A DNA stretch of 64,000 bases from Lysobacterales bacterium (GCA_013001885.1 JABDLD010000079.1:1-64000), one strand, 5' to 3'; counted from the stretch's first letter, positions 22,665-31,609 are shown. Notes: generated by a model not told the origin, from the letters alone. A program made the numbers and translations.

Positions 22665-24740
22665 ATGATTCTCGAAGGCGCCCCGCTCCGGCTCGGAGCC
22701 AGTCTTGAAAGTGACGGTGTGAACTTTGCGCTCTGGTCCGGCGGAGCCGAAGCGGTCGAACTGTGCCTGTACGACGAGCGCCGGAACGAGACAGCAAGGC
22801 ACTTTCTGCCGGCGCAAAGCGACGGGATCTGGCATGGATTCGTTCCGGGCATCGGCCCGGGCCAGCGGTACGGCTACCGTGCTCATGGGCCGTGGGCGCC
22901 GGAAATGGGGCTTCGCTTCAATCCGGCCAAGCTGTTGATTGATCCCTACGCCAGGTGTTTGGACGGCGTTTTCAGCTGGAATCCGGCGCTTTTCGATTTT
23001 TTGCCGGTTGAAGAGGCAGCGGCCTGGCAAATCAATGAGCAGGACAGCGCACCCTTTGTGCCGCTCAGCGTGGTAGATCACGGGCAAGAGCGAACGGCGG
23101 CTTCGGCTCACTGGGTGCCGTGGGCGGAGACCATCATTTACGAGGCCAACGTGCGCGGTTACACCATGCGCCATCCCGGACTTGCGGAAAAGGAGCGGGG
23201 TAAATTCAGCGGCATGAGCAACGGGCAGGTGCTGGATTACCTGAAGGCCCTGGGCGTTACTTCAGTCGAACTCATGCCGGTTCATACCCTGGTGGACGAA
23301 GCTTTTCTGGTAGAGAAAAAGCTGCGGAACCTGTGGGGTTACAACAGCATCCAGTTTTTTACGCCCGACCGCCGTTTTGCCGTGCATGATCCGGTCGCAG
23401 AATTTCGCGAGATGGTCGACGCGATTCACGACGCCGGCATGGAGGTGATACTCGATGTGGTCTACAACCACACGGCCGAGGGCGGCGAAACCGGCCCGTC
23501 ACTGAGTTTTCGCGGTATCGACAGCCAGGCTTATTACCGCCACGAACCCGGGGAACCGGGCCGTTACATCAACGATACGGGTTGCGGAAACACGCTGAAC
23601 TGTGACCACAAACGCGTGCAGGACCTGGTTATCGACAGCCTGACTTACTGGCACCGCGATATGGGCGTCGACGGCTTTCGTTTTGACCTGGCGACGGTGC
23701 TTGGCCGGACGGATACCGGATTCAGCCGAAAACATCCGCTGTTGAACCGGATCGGCACCACTCCCGAACTGTATCGCGCCAAGCTGATCGCGGAACCCTG
23801 GGATCCGGGACCGGGTGGCTACCATTTGGGTCATTTCCCCATAGAATGGGCCGAGTGGAATGACCGTTACCGGGACAGTATCAGGCGCTACTGGCGTGGC
23901 GACGCGGCGCAATCCAGCGAATTTGCCCGGCGCATCCACGGCTCGGCCGACCTGTTCGAGCGATCGGGGCGGGATGCCTTTGCCAGCATCAATTTCATTA
24001 CCAGTCACGACGGGTTCACGCTTCAGGACGCGGTCAGTTACGAGCACAAAAACAACCGCGCCAACCTGGAAAATAACCGGGACGGGCATGCACATAATTT
24101 CAGCGCTAATTATGGGGTGGAGGGCGCGACTTCGGATGTCGCCATCAGCCGGGTTCGACGCCAGCAACGCCTGAACATGCTCGCGACCCTGTTGTTTTCA
24201 CAGGGAACGCCCATGCTGCTCGCCGGTGATGAGTTCGGAAACAGCCAGCAGGGAAACAACAACGCCTATGCGCAGGATAATGAAACCGGCTGGCTCGACT
24301 GGTCAGGGCTGGAAAAGGACCCGGATTTTACCGGCAAGGTCAGAGAATTGATCTACCTGCGTCGCCGCTTGCCCCTGTTGCGCCAGCCGCGTTACGTGCA
24401 CGGCCGCATGCCGACCGGGCAGGGCTGGTGTGATATCGCCTGGCTGCACCCGGACGGACGCCCCATGCAAGAGGATGACTGGGAAAATGGCCGGCAGATT
24501 TCGCTCTACTTCACCTGCCATGAAGAGCAGCATGAGTATTCTCCGGTCAAGCACGCGATTGCGATACTGTTCAACGCCTCGCCAGAAAAGCAGGATTTTA
24601 CGTTACCATCGGGCCTTTCAGCTGATTGGGACTTGCGCTTTTACAGTAGTGAACTTCCGCCGGAACGGGCTGAGGATGAAAGATGGACACTCTATTCGCG
24701 CTCACTGGCGCTGGCAACCCTTGGGATTGAATTGAGCTGA
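22665..24740 (+). CDS. glgX: Glycogen debranching enzyme GlgX
   Basis: A protein of 691 residues from the ATG at 22665 (an in-frame TTG at 22641, overlapping the malQ stop, would add eight residues). The N-terminal CBM48 domain begins LGASLESDGVNFALWSGGAE and includes YGYRAHGPWAPEMGLRFNP. The GH13 barrel shows VILDVVYNHTAEGG, DGFRFDLATVLGR with the nucleophile, AEPWDPGPGGYHLGHFP with the acid/base glutamate, and FITSHDGFTLQDAVSY with the third acid. GlgX hydrolyses 1,6-branches of phosphorylase-limit glycogen. It lies in an operon with malQ. A phosphoglucomutase gene about 20 kb away could feed the product into glycolysis. Confidence 0.95.
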   Translation: MILEGAPLRLGASLESDGVNFALWSGGAEAVELCLYDERRNETARHFLPAQSDGIWHGFVPGIGPGQRYGYRAHGPWAPEMGLRFNPAKLLIDPYARCLDGVFSWNPALFDFLPVEEAAAWQINEQDSAPFVPLSVVDHGQERTAASAHWVPWAETIIYEANVRGYTMRHPGLAEKERGKFSGMSNGQVLDYLKALGVTSVELMPVHTLVDEAFLVEKKLRNLWGYNSIQFFTPDRRFAVHDPVAEFREMVDAIHDAGMEVILDVVYNHTAEGGETGPSLSFRGIDSQAYYRHEPGEPGRYINDTGCGNTLNCDHKRVQDLVIDSLTYWHRDMGVDGFRFDLATVLGRTDTGFSRKHPLLNRIGTTPELYRAKLIAEPWDPGPGGYHLGHFPIEWAEWNDRYRDSIRRYWRGDAAQSSEFARRIHGSADLFERSGRDAFASINFITSHDGFTLQDAVSYEHKNNRANLENNRDGHAHNFSANYGVEGATSDVAISRVRRQQRLNMLATLLFSQGTPMLLAGDEFGNSQQGNNNAYAQDNETGWLDWSGLEKDPDFTGKVRELIYLRRRLPLLRQPRYVHGRMPTGQGWCDIAWLHPDGRPMQEDDWENGRQISLYFTCHEEQHEYSPVKHAIAILFNASPEKQDFTLPSGLSADWDLRFYSSELPPERAEDERWTLYSRSLALATLGIELS

Positions 24741-24748
24741 TCAGAACT

Positions 24749-25504
24749 TTAATGGGTGCGATAGAATTCGAGCGCGTTTGTGTACAACACCCGCTCCGCG
24801 GCCTTTTCCCCCAGGGTGTCGAGAACCCGATTGAAATCGCGATAGGTATAAGGCCGCTTCGCCCGGGCTGAAGGCAAGTCGGTTCCGAACATCAGGCAGG
24901 CGGGGTTCGCGGCATGAAGGCTTTTCAGTGCCTCTTCTACGTCGAAATTCACCCGGCCAAACCCGGATGCTTTCACCCGGATGCCTTTTTCAGCAAGCTG
25001 AAGCAGCGTGGGCAAGCCCTCCGCAGAAAGTCCGAGATGATCAATACTGACCGCTGGTAACGCAATGAGCGTCGGCACAAGGTCGCCGATTTCCCTGGCA
25101 TCGACGTAAAGTTCTACATGCCAGCCAACTGTCTCGTGGATTCTGCGAGCCATCGTATCCAGGTGTTTTACATCTTCAGAGCCTCCCCGTTTCAGGTTGA
25201 AGCGAACGCCACGCACGCCGGCATCGTTAAGCTCGATCAATTCCTCATCGCTTACCGTCACCGGCAGTTGGGTCACTCCGACAAACCCGGGGCCGAGTCG
25301 TGCAAGCGCATCGACCAGATAATCCTGGTCAAAAGCCTGGAAGGAAGCGGAAATAATGGCGCCGCCGCGAAGATCGTAGGCGGCCATTTGATCACGGTAA
25401 TCATTGAGCGTGTAACGCTCCGGTATAAAGCCCTGGTTCGGCACTAGCGGAAAACGCGGGTCGATGACGTGGAAATGCGCGTCGAATAATCTGAAAGCAG
25501 CCAT
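24749..25504 (-). CDS. Amidohydrolase family protein (amidohydro_2 type)
   Basis: A 251-residue TIM-barrel metal-dependent hydrolase from the ATG at 25504, after AAAAG. Motifs: the N-terminal metal pair FDAHFHVID, a mid-barrel GVRGVRFNLKRGGSEDV, HVELYV, the histidine of VSIDHLGLS, and the late aspartate motif LMFGTDLPSARAKRPY. These match the amidohydro_2 group, which includes lactonases, 2-pyrone-4,6-dicarboxylate hydrolase and decarboxylases. It is slightly shorter than typical members (270-290). Nothing nearby indicates a pathway. The gene converges on glgX with a gap of about ten bases. Confidence 0.82.
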   Translation of the reverse strand: MAAFRLFDAHFHVIDPRFPLVPNQGFIPERYTLNDYRDQMAAYDLRGGAIISASFQAFDQDYLVDALARLGPGFVGVTQLPVTVSDEELIELNDAGVRGVRFNLKRGGSEDVKHLDTMARRIHETVGWHVELYVDAREIGDLVPTLIALPAVSIDHLGLSAEGLPTLLQLAEKGIRVKASGFGRVNFDVEEALKSLHAANPACLMFGTDLPSARAKRPYTYRDFNRVLDTLGEKAAERVLYTNALEFYRTH

Positions 25505-25663
25505 CTTTTTGCACTGTGGCGGGGACATCGCCGATAGCTAAAATGCTATCGGACGCAGATTGCAAAGGAAATGATCCAGATACCTGAAATTTCAATTCGT
25601 CCGCACAAATTCGTCATTTTCAGGCGGCCATCGGCTTTTTGTTCTATGGTTCAGGGGACCAAA

Positions 25664-25682
25664 TAAAACGATAATCATTTTC
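25664..25682 (+). promoter_or_regulatory. Candidate Fur box
   Basis: Bases 25664-25682 match the 19-base E. coli Fur consensus at 15 of 19 positions by direct comparison; the right 13 bases (GATAATCATTTTC) match at 12 of 13. It lies 17 bases before the ATG at 25699, overlapping the expected promoter/leader region, with the ribosome binding site AAGGAG just downstream. Confidence 0.45.
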
Positions 25683-25698
25683 AGACAAGGAGATCACA

Positions 25699-26244
25699 AT
25701 GAAACTGCATTCGAAGGTAAAGCTGGCTTTGATCTGTTCCATCGGGTGCGCGTTAAGCGGCTCGCTGGCAGCCGATGATTCCACTCTTGTAAAGATGGCG
25801 CAGGCAATGTCCGCCGCCCCGATATCGATCAGCGGGCAGGCAACGATCATGGATAACGACGGCACCATCCTGCGTGAAGGCAGTAACGGCTGGACCTGCA
25901 TGCCGCACACCATGCCGGGCGACAACGCACCCATGTGCAACGACGCGGTCTGGATGAAGTTAATGCAGGCGGTGGGCAGCCAGTCGGATTTCGAAACGGA
26001 TCGCATCGGCATTTCCTACATGCTCCAGGGTGATGTCGGGGCGGGCGTGAGCAACGCAACGCCATACCACCCTGATCCAAAAAACGCTGAGGACTATACC
26101 GAGACCGGGCCGCACCTCATGATCGTAGTGCCCAAAGAAATGCTCGCCGGAATAACGGACGATCCGAAATCGGGAGGGCCTTACGTGATGTGGGGAGATA
26201 CCCCCTATGCGCATATCATGGTGCCGGTTACCGACCCGGAGTAA
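25699..26244 (+). CDS. Secreted protein of unknown function, possibly iron-regulated
   Basis: A 181-residue protein with a signal peptide (MKLHSKVKLALICSIGCALSG..., cleavage near SLAAD). The mature part includes ISISGQATIMDNDGTILREG, a pair of cysteines in WTCMPHTMPGDNAPMCND that may form a disulfide, the aromatic/Met-rich AVWMKLMQAV and IGISYMLQGDVGAG, and a C-terminal GPHLMIVVPKEML...GGPYVMWGDTPYAHIMVPV. The several Met and His residues could bind a metal, but this is speculation. A strong AAGGAG ribosome binding site precedes the ATG. A Fur-box-like sequence lies directly upstream. I do not recognise a characterised family. Confidence 0.7.
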   Translation: MKLHSKVKLALICSIGCALSGSLAADDSTLVKMAQAMSAAPISISGQATIMDNDGTILREGSNGWTCMPHTMPGDNAPMCNDAVWMKLMQAVGSQSDFETDRIGISYMLQGDVGAGVSNATPYHPDPKNAEDYTETGPHLMIVVPKEMLAGITDDPKSGGPYVMWGDTPYAHIMVPVTDPE

Positions 26245-26264
26245 GTTGGTGTATCTTTTGTTCT

Positions 26265-26636
26265 ATGACAGATGCGCCGATTTCCACTGACGTCCTGAGC
26301 CTTCGGGCCAGTGTGCTGGACCATTCAAGCGAGTTCGTGGAACTGGTTTCCCGGGCCGCGCCCGGGGAATACCAAAGATTGATCGACTCCGGTCGTTTTC
26401 GCCAGGAACTGGCCAGCGAGAGTGTGTTCAATCACGGCAAGCTGTTCGCCTATGCTGAATTCGTGGTATTCAGGCGGGAGTTCACTGAGCGTTTTCCTGA
26501 TGCCTCAAAAGCCGCCTGTATCAATGCGTTCAGCAGTCTTTTGCTGAAGAACGACATTTCGATCACCCACCTGGTGGACTTTGTTGAAGGCCCGGATCAT
26601 CGCGAACAGTTGTTGTTGAACCAGCCGGGCGGCTAG
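26265..26636 (+). CDS. Hypothetical protein
   Basis: A 123-residue soluble, mainly helical protein from the ATG at 26265 (the frame is open 25 codons further upstream into the previous gene). There are no cysteines and no membrane segment. It has alternating charged and hydrophobic stretches such as EFVVFRREFTERFPDASKAACI and a closing LVDFVEGPDHREQLLLNQPGG (quoted in parts: EFVVFRREF, then LVDFVEGPD). I do not recognise the family. It starts about 20 bases after the secreted protein gene and may be co-transcribed with it. Its stop overlaps that of the HMG-CoA reductase gene by four bases on the opposite strand. Confidence 0.6.
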   Translation: MTDAPISTDVLSLRASVLDHSSEFVELVSRAAPGEYQRLIDSGRFRQELASESVFNHGKLFAYAEFVVFRREFTERFPDASKAACINAFSSLLLKNDISITHLVDFVEGPDHREQLLLNQPGG

Positions 26637-28198
26637 GAGGCCGCCCGCGGGTCGTTTCTTCCAAACCGGTCGTGGCTGGATACCCAGTCCAGCGAGGATA
26701 TGGCTGCCGCCAGTGAAATCTCTCCGGCAAGCACCGTCCCGGCGACGATCTCAGCGAATTTAAGGACTTTCCCAACGCCGTAACATCCGAGCGCCTCGAG
26801 CGATTCTCTTTGCGTCGGGAGGCCGGTGCCGCCGCCGCAGGTCGCCACGATCAGGGACGGCAGAGTAATGGACAGGTATAGGTCGCGTTCCGGTGTGAGT
26901 TCCGAATACAGCAGCCCCATTGACGATTCTGAAACATTGGCCACATCCTGGCCGGTTGCCAGAAACATCGCGGTGATGGCATTGGCGGCGTGACAGCCGT
27001 TATTGTTGGCTCCGGAAAGCATGGAACCCATGTTGGCGACCTTCCCGTGGTAGTAGATTGATTCGGTATCGGCATCCATGATTTCGAGCAGGACGTCGCG
27101 CTTGACAACGGCTTCGGCTACTACCCTTTTGCCCCGGGTTTTCAGCATGTTGATCATCGACGATTTTTTGTCGGTGGCGAAATTCGATTCAAGGAAGAAC
27201 CGCTGGATCTCCACGGTGTCGCAATGCTCCAGAATCCAGTTGCAGGCCGCGAAAGTGGCCTTGCCGACCATATTCATGCCCGCGGCATCGCCGGTCTTGA
27301 AATTGAATCTCAGGTAGGCAAATTTAGCGGCGAGGTAGTGATCGATGTAATCCATCTTCACAAAAGGATCGGTCGCATCTGCGGCAATTTTGATTTCCCC
27401 GGTGTTTTCAACCAGCCAGTCGATAAAACGGCGCGCCGAGGCGGCATCCTCAAAGATGAAAACGGGCGCACGCTGCATGTTGTCGCCGACAACGGCGCAT
27501 TTCACTCCGCCGCTCCGGTGCAGTACCTTCATGCCGCGGTTGTAGGAGGCGACCAGGGTGCCTTCGCTGCAGGCGAGCGGCACGTAGAACTCGCCCTGCG
27601 CATGCTCACCATGCACCAGCAACGGGCCGGCAAAGCCTAACGGGACCTGCGCAACGCCCGTGAAATGTTCGATATTGCCCTGGGTCACATGCGGATCGAA
27701 AGAGTAACTGGCGATGTGTTTCAGGTCGGCGCCCGTTTGTTCGCCGATGAATTCCTGGCGGGTTCGGATAATGGCCTCGCTGTAATCGTCGCTGGAGTCG
27801 CGCGGTACAGCGCCTGGCGCTCGCTTGCCGGTTTTCAGAGCGTCCTGAACCTCAAGGTTCAGCCGTCCGAACGGATGGGCATCGAAGGACATGCTGATGT
27901 CGTGCGTGCCCTCGGCCATGGGTTCGATCTGAAGGAAGAAATGCACAAGTGTTCCCAGGGGGAAATCAACCGGGCTGGCTGGACTGATGCTGCTGACCGG
28001 CACAGCTTCATTGGATTCAACCGAGAGTGATATTCGTTCAGGCGCCACCGCATGTCCATCGATCGAGACCTGCGATATCTCGAGTAAGGTGGACGGGCTG
28101 AGGCGGTTTTTTACAGAAAAAGTGACGAAGCCGTTTTCGTTTCTGAGGCTGGTCCGGTTATACAGCTTGCTCAGCACCGACTTGGGAATAAACTGCAT
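26633..28198 (-). CDS. Hydroxymethylglutaryl-CoA reductase, class I-like
   Basis: A 521-residue protein from the ATG at 28198, preceded by GGAGAG; upstream codons to 28258 do not fit. The catalytic part begins around residue 150. It shows PLACSEGTLVASYNRGMKVL with the catalytic glutamate, DAAGMNMVGKATF (NADPH and lysine region), SGANNNGCHAANAITAMFLA, QDVANVSESSMG, CGGGTGLPTQRESLEALGCYG, and SSHDRFGRN with the C-terminal histidine. The CGGGTGLPTQ form points to the class I, biosynthetic type. About 130 N-terminal residues precede it, with a beta-rich region unlike the eukaryotic sterol-sensing domain. The reaction is reduction of HMG-CoA to mevalonate. No other mevalonate-pathway gene is in the window, so its use here is uncertain. 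Confidence 0.9.
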   Translation of the reverse strand: MQFIPKSVLSKLYNRTSLRNENGFVTFSVKNRLSPSTLLEISQVSIDGHAVAPERISLSVESNEAVPVSSISPASPVDFPLGTLVHFFLQIEPMAEGTHDISMSFDAHPFGRLNLEVQDALKTGKRAPGAVPRDSSDDYSEAIIRTRQEFIGEQTGADLKHIASYSFDPHVTQGNIEHFTGVAQVPLGFAGPLLVHGEHAQGEFYVPLACSEGTLVASYNRGMKVLHRSGGVKCAVVGDNMQRAPVFIFEDAASARRFIDWLVENTGEIKIAADATDPFVKMDYIDHYLAAKFAYLRFNFKTGDAAGMNMVGKATFAACNWILEHCDTVEIQRFFLESNFATDKKSSMINMLKTRGKRVVAEAVVKRDVLLEIMDADTESIYYHGKVANMGSMLSGANNNGCHAANAITAMFLATGQDVANVSESSMGLLYSELTPERDLYLSITLPSLIVATCGGGTGLPTQRESLEALGCYGVGKVLKFAEIVAGTVLAGEISLAAAISSLDWVSSHDRFGRNDPRAAS

Positions 28199-28286
28199 TG
28201 TGCTCTCCGCATGGTAAACGGGGGCATCTATTTTACGCCGCGCGGTGGCGAAGAGCATTGACCTGACGCAAGGCCAATGCGTGCTC

Positions 28287-28904
28287 CTAGCCAGAAGGAG
28301 CTGACTTCAATATCCAGATAAAGACGCCAATAAAGGAACCCACGCCGAGGATCAGCGCCGCCATGAAAGCATTGTAGGCCCACTTCAGCAGTGCAAATTT
28401 TTTCCTCAGCACCGCACCCAGGCCGTACAGGTTGCGGATCATGGTCTCGTAAACCAGCGTCTTGTCCTCCATCAGGCTCATCATGCCTTCGGTGAAATCA
28501 TCCTGAGTGAGATTGGCAAAGTCGCCGAAGAACAGGATATTGCCCTCGCTGTGCTCCAGGTCCTCCAGCGTGATGCTTGTTGTGCTGACCCGCGGACGGG
28601 CCGCAAGGATGGCGTAAACGATGGAGATCAGCGTGCCGCATAGGAAAACGGTCGCGGGAACCAACAGCCACGGATTGGAATCCAGCTTGGGCGCAACCGC
28701 CGCAATGATGATGGATATGATGATGCCGTTGATGCTGATCATCATGTTGGCCTTGTTGTCAGCCAGGCCGGTCAGGTCCATCTGAACCCGGTAAGCGCTG
28801 CGGAAAAGTGTTTCTATCCCCCGCGCGGTGCCCGGCTTTTTATGCTTCGCGGCATGTGCCAGGTTCTTCACCTGCGTTTCGGCTTCATCCAGTTTTTCTT
28901 TCAT
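28287..28904 (-). CDS. Pycsar-effector-like membrane protein (DUF5706/PycTM type)
   Basis: A 205-residue protein. After a charged helical N-terminus comes LFRSAYRVQMDLTGLADNKANMMISINGIIISI, the signature of the PycTM (DUF5706) fold (seen as LTGLADNKANMMISINGI). Two hydrophobic helices (about 55-72 and 77-98) follow, then a cytoplasmic helical region and a final helix (about 180-199). In Pycsar anti-phage systems such proteins bind cUMP or cCMP made by a neighbouring cyclase and damage the membrane. No cyclase or other defence gene is next to this one, so it may be a housekeeping relative. The family call is from recalled motifs. Confidence 0.6.
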   Translation of the reverse strand: MKEKLDEAETQVKNLAHAAKHKKPGTARGIETLFRSAYRVQMDLTGLADNKANMMISINGIIISIIIAAVAPKLDSNPWLLVPATVFLCGTLISIVYAILAARPRVSTTSITLEDLEHSEGNILFFGDFANLTQDDFTEGMMSLMEDKTLVYETMIRNLYGLGAVLRKKFALLKWAYNAFMAALILGVGSFIGVFIWILKSAPSG

Positions 28905-28979
28905 GCCAACATTCTATCCCCTTGTGCGGGATTTTTCCGTTGTAATGAACTATCTTGACAAAAACCACGGGAGAAATTC

Positions 28980-29363
28980 ATGGAATACGCAGTCCTCGTC
29001 ATCTTGCTTGCACTCGTCCAGTTCACTTACTTTTCAATCCGGGTTGGCGCTAATCGCGAGAAATACGGAATCAAAGCCCCGAAAACGACCGGCGATGAAA
29101 CCTGGGAGCGCTTGCACCGGGTGCAGCAGAACACGATGGAGCAGTTGGTCCTGTTCGTTCCGGCCATGCTGGCCTTCAGTTTTTACCTCAGCGCCCGTTG
29201 GGCCCTTATCCCCGGCATCATGTTCCTCGTGGGGCGGCAACTTTATTCTTACGAATACGTCAGCAAACCGCCAAGCCGGGTTCCGGGAATGGCGTTGACC
29301 TTGTTCGCCAACGCTGTGCTGCTGGTTGGCGCACTGGTCGGAATTGGACTGAAAATAGTCTGA
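28980..29363 (+). CDS. MAPEG family membrane protein
   Basis: A 127-residue protein with four hydrophobic helices, the size and layout of bacterial MAPEG proteins. The family signature NREKYGIKAPKTTGDETWER and RLHRVQQNTMEQLVLFVPAM (the Glu-rich loop and the Asn/Gln helix) is clear. Members are glutathione-dependent transferases or peroxidases in the inner membrane; bacterial ones are largely uncharacterised. GGGAG precedes the ATG. It converges on the cardiolipin synthase gene with no gap. Confidence 0.88.
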   Translation: MEYAVLVILLALVQFTYFSIRVGANREKYGIKAPKTTGDETWERLHRVQQNTMEQLVLFVPAMLAFSFYLSARWALIPGIMFLVGRQLYSYEYVSKPPSRVPGMALTLFANAVLLVGALVGIGLKIV

Positions 29364-30761
29364 TCAGAGGTAAGGGGTGAACAGTGCTGATGCTCCGTCC
29401 CGCAGTCGGGCGAGTGTCCCGCGCCCGCGCAACTGGTCCAGCGTGAAGGGGGCGCATGCGCCGGCCATTTCCTTGAAGTGCCGGCTAAGTTCACTATTTA
29501 GTTCCGAGTCGAACAATTCGACACCGAGCTCGAAATTGAGCCTCAGGCTGCGCGGATCCAGGTTGCTCGATCCGACCAGCGCATAGTCGTCGTCGATGAC
29601 CATGCATTTGCTGTGCGCAAATGGCGGCGGCCGCCGCAAAATTTGCACCCCGGCATCCAAAAGCTCGGACATGTTGTGCTGCAGCGCCCACTGGACCATG
29701 GGCCAGTTGTTCTTTTGGGGGACCATGACCTGCACGTCCACGCCGGTCAGGGCAGCCGCCTGCAGGCAGCCGAGTATTTGCCGCTCCGGCAGAAAGTACG
29801 GGGTCATGATCCATACGCGTTTCTGAGCGCTTGAAATAACGCCCATGATGACCAGCATCAGCGAATCCAGTGTGTCGTCCGGGCCATCCGAGATCAGGCG
29901 GCAGCTTGCTGTTCCGCGGGCGGGACAGGATTCCACCCAGTCCTGCAGAGGCTCACCCCCGGAAAACTTCCAGTCGTCTGCAAACAGGCGCACGCAGTCC
30001 GTTGTCAGCGGCCCCTCGAACCGGAAATGCAGGTCGCTGGCCCGATGCGGCGAGGGGCCGTTCACCAGTTGCCTGTCGCCGATATTCATTCCTCCTGCAA
30101 ACGTGATCTTGCGGTCTAAAATCAGCACTTTCCGGTGTGTGCGCAGATTGATGCTGAAACCTGGCGGAAACAGCCGCATGGGCATGAACCGGCGGTAGGC
30201 CAGGCGATGCTTTTTGAGTTCGCCGAGAATCGACGGAAAACTGTAACGGATGCCCACATCATCCACCAGGACACGAACCTGGCAACCCCTTTCACGCGCC
30301 GCCGACAGCTTATCAACGAACCGTTTTCCGGTTGTGTCGTTATCAAATATGTAGCTGCTCAGAAGCACCTCGCGCTGCGCCTGTTCGATGGCATCGAGCA
30401 TTCGAGGAAATGCCTCCTCGCCGTCGTAACAGGTCCTGACGCCGTTGCCGGATAACGGTTCACTGCCGGTTACCCTGAAACCGGGCCCGGCGCGTGACAG
30501 GCCATCCGTCAGCTGTCTGACCAGTGCTTCCTTGCCGGGTTCGGCATCCGCTTCGCGCGATACCCGCTTCGCTTTGCGCTTCACGCGGTTGATGCCGAAA
30601 AGGGCGTAAAGCAACGCCCCGGCGATAGGGAACACGATGATCAGCCCCAGCCAGCCGAATGCAGCCCGGGAATTGCGAACGTACAAAAGGACATGCACGC
30701 CTGCAGTAACGGCGATGAACAGGTAAATCGACAGCAGCGATAACAGGTGCTCGAGCCACAT
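29364..30761 (-). CDS. cls: Cardiolipin synthase (ClsA type)
   Basis: A 465-residue phospholipase-D superfamily enzyme. Two N-terminal membrane helices are followed by RKAKRVSREADAEPGK, then two HKD motifs: HRKVLILDRKITFAGGMNIGD and HSKCMVIDDDYALVGSSNLD (each with His, Lys, Asp and a GG/GS turn). Length and the membrane N-terminus match ClsA. It condenses two phosphatidylglycerols into cardiolipin at the inner membrane. The C-terminus is normal (RDGASALFTPYL, where active ClsA proteins end similarly). It is probably transcribed singly. Confidence 0.92.
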   Translation of the reverse strand: MWLEHLLSLLSIYLFIAVTAGVHVLLYVRNSRAAFGWLGLIIVFPIAGALLYALFGINRVKRKAKRVSREADAEPGKEALVRQLTDGLSRAGPGFRVTGSEPLSGNGVRTCYDGEEAFPRMLDAIEQAQREVLLSSYIFDNDTTGKRFVDKLSAARERGCQVRVLVDDVGIRYSFPSILGELKKHRLAYRRFMPMRLFPPGFSINLRTHRKVLILDRKITFAGGMNIGDRQLVNGPSPHRASDLHFRFEGPLTTDCVRLFADDWKFSGGEPLQDWVESCPARGTASCRLISDGPDDTLDSLMLVIMGVISSAQKRVWIMTPYFLPERQILGCLQAAALTGVDVQVMVPQKNNWPMVQWALQHNMSELLDAGVQILRRPPPFAHSKCMVIDDDYALVGSSNLDPRSLRLNFELGVELFDSELNSELSRHFKEMAGACAPFTLDQLRGRGTLARLRDGASALFTPYL

Positions 30762-30814
30762 GGGATTAGACCTTACGCGACCGAGCAGGCGCTCACAAGC
30801 AGCCTGCCGGCTCG

Positions 30815-31609
30815 TCAGTTTGAAGTATAGGCGACAAGCCGTTGCCGGGCGATGCGGAGGCCTTCGGCACGAGACGCGGGGTCATTAGTCGAAAGCGTGT
30901 TGGCCAGGTTGGCGCGGGCCTGCCATTGCGGCAGTCGCAGCAACGCTCCGGGTAAACTGCTGACCAGCGCGACAGCGCTTTCTGGGTCATTCTGCGCCAA
31001 TGCAAGATCGACCGCCAGGCCCAGCAGCGAGGTTTCGCGTGGGAAGCGCGCAAGCCCGGAATCGAGCATTTCTTCTGCGGCCGGCCATTGGCTATCGCCG
31101 GCCTGTACCAGGCAACGCGCCGCCAGGCGAAAAAGTTCTGGCGCGGGCGCCTCGCTCAACTTGATCGCCTCGCCATAGTCCTGCGCCGCCTGCTCCATGC
31201 TGCCCTGGGCTGAGCGCGCTTCGGCCCTCAGGACATAAGCTGTTGCGTGCTTTGGCATGGCGCCGAGGTAGCGGCTGAACGAATGCTCCGCGGCAGCCGC
31301 CTGGCCACTGTCAAGCTGCAGGCGGCCCTCGTAAAACGGCAGTTCGGCCGGGACCGTTTCCGCCTGCCCGGCAGCGGCCAGGTCGCGTTTGGCCGAGACG
31401 AAATCTCCGTGCCGTCGATACAGGTCCGCGCGCTGCAACAGCAGGGCCGGATTGCCGGGTTGCTGCATGAGCTGCGCGTTCAGGACATCTATCTGGCTTT
31501 GGATTTCCGGGTGTGAAAAAGCGGCCGGCGGCAACGCCAGCATTAAAGCCAGTATTGCCGCCGGGACACTGAGTCGCGCGATGCGATGCTTAGAAAACGA
31601 CCGTCGCAT
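30815..31609 (-). CDS. Tetratricopeptide-repeat protein, exported
   Basis: A 264-residue protein with an N-terminal hydrophobic signal (LSVPAAILALMLALPPAAFS). About five TPR-like helical pairs follow, for example NPALLLQRADLYRRHGDFVSA and HATAYVLRAEARSAQGSMEQAAQDY (each ending in the A-x-Y/R-G spacing of the repeat). Probable periplasmic scaffold. Its start lies inside the last codons of the upstream metallophosphoesterase gene (20-base overlap), so the two are translationally coupled and probably linked in function. Confidence 0.8.
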   Translation of the reverse strand: MRRSFSKHRIARLSVPAAILALMLALPPAAFSHPEIQSQIDVLNAQLMQQPGNPALLLQRADLYRRHGDFVSAKRDLAAAGQAETVPAELPFYEGRLQLDSGQAAAAEHSFSRYLGAMPKHATAYVLRAEARSAQGSMEQAAQDYGEAIKLSEAPAPELFRLAARCLVQAGDSQWPAAEEMLDSGLARFPRETSLLGLAVDLALAQNDPESAVALVSSLPGALLRLPQWQARANLANTLSTNDPASRAEGLRIARQRLVAYTSN

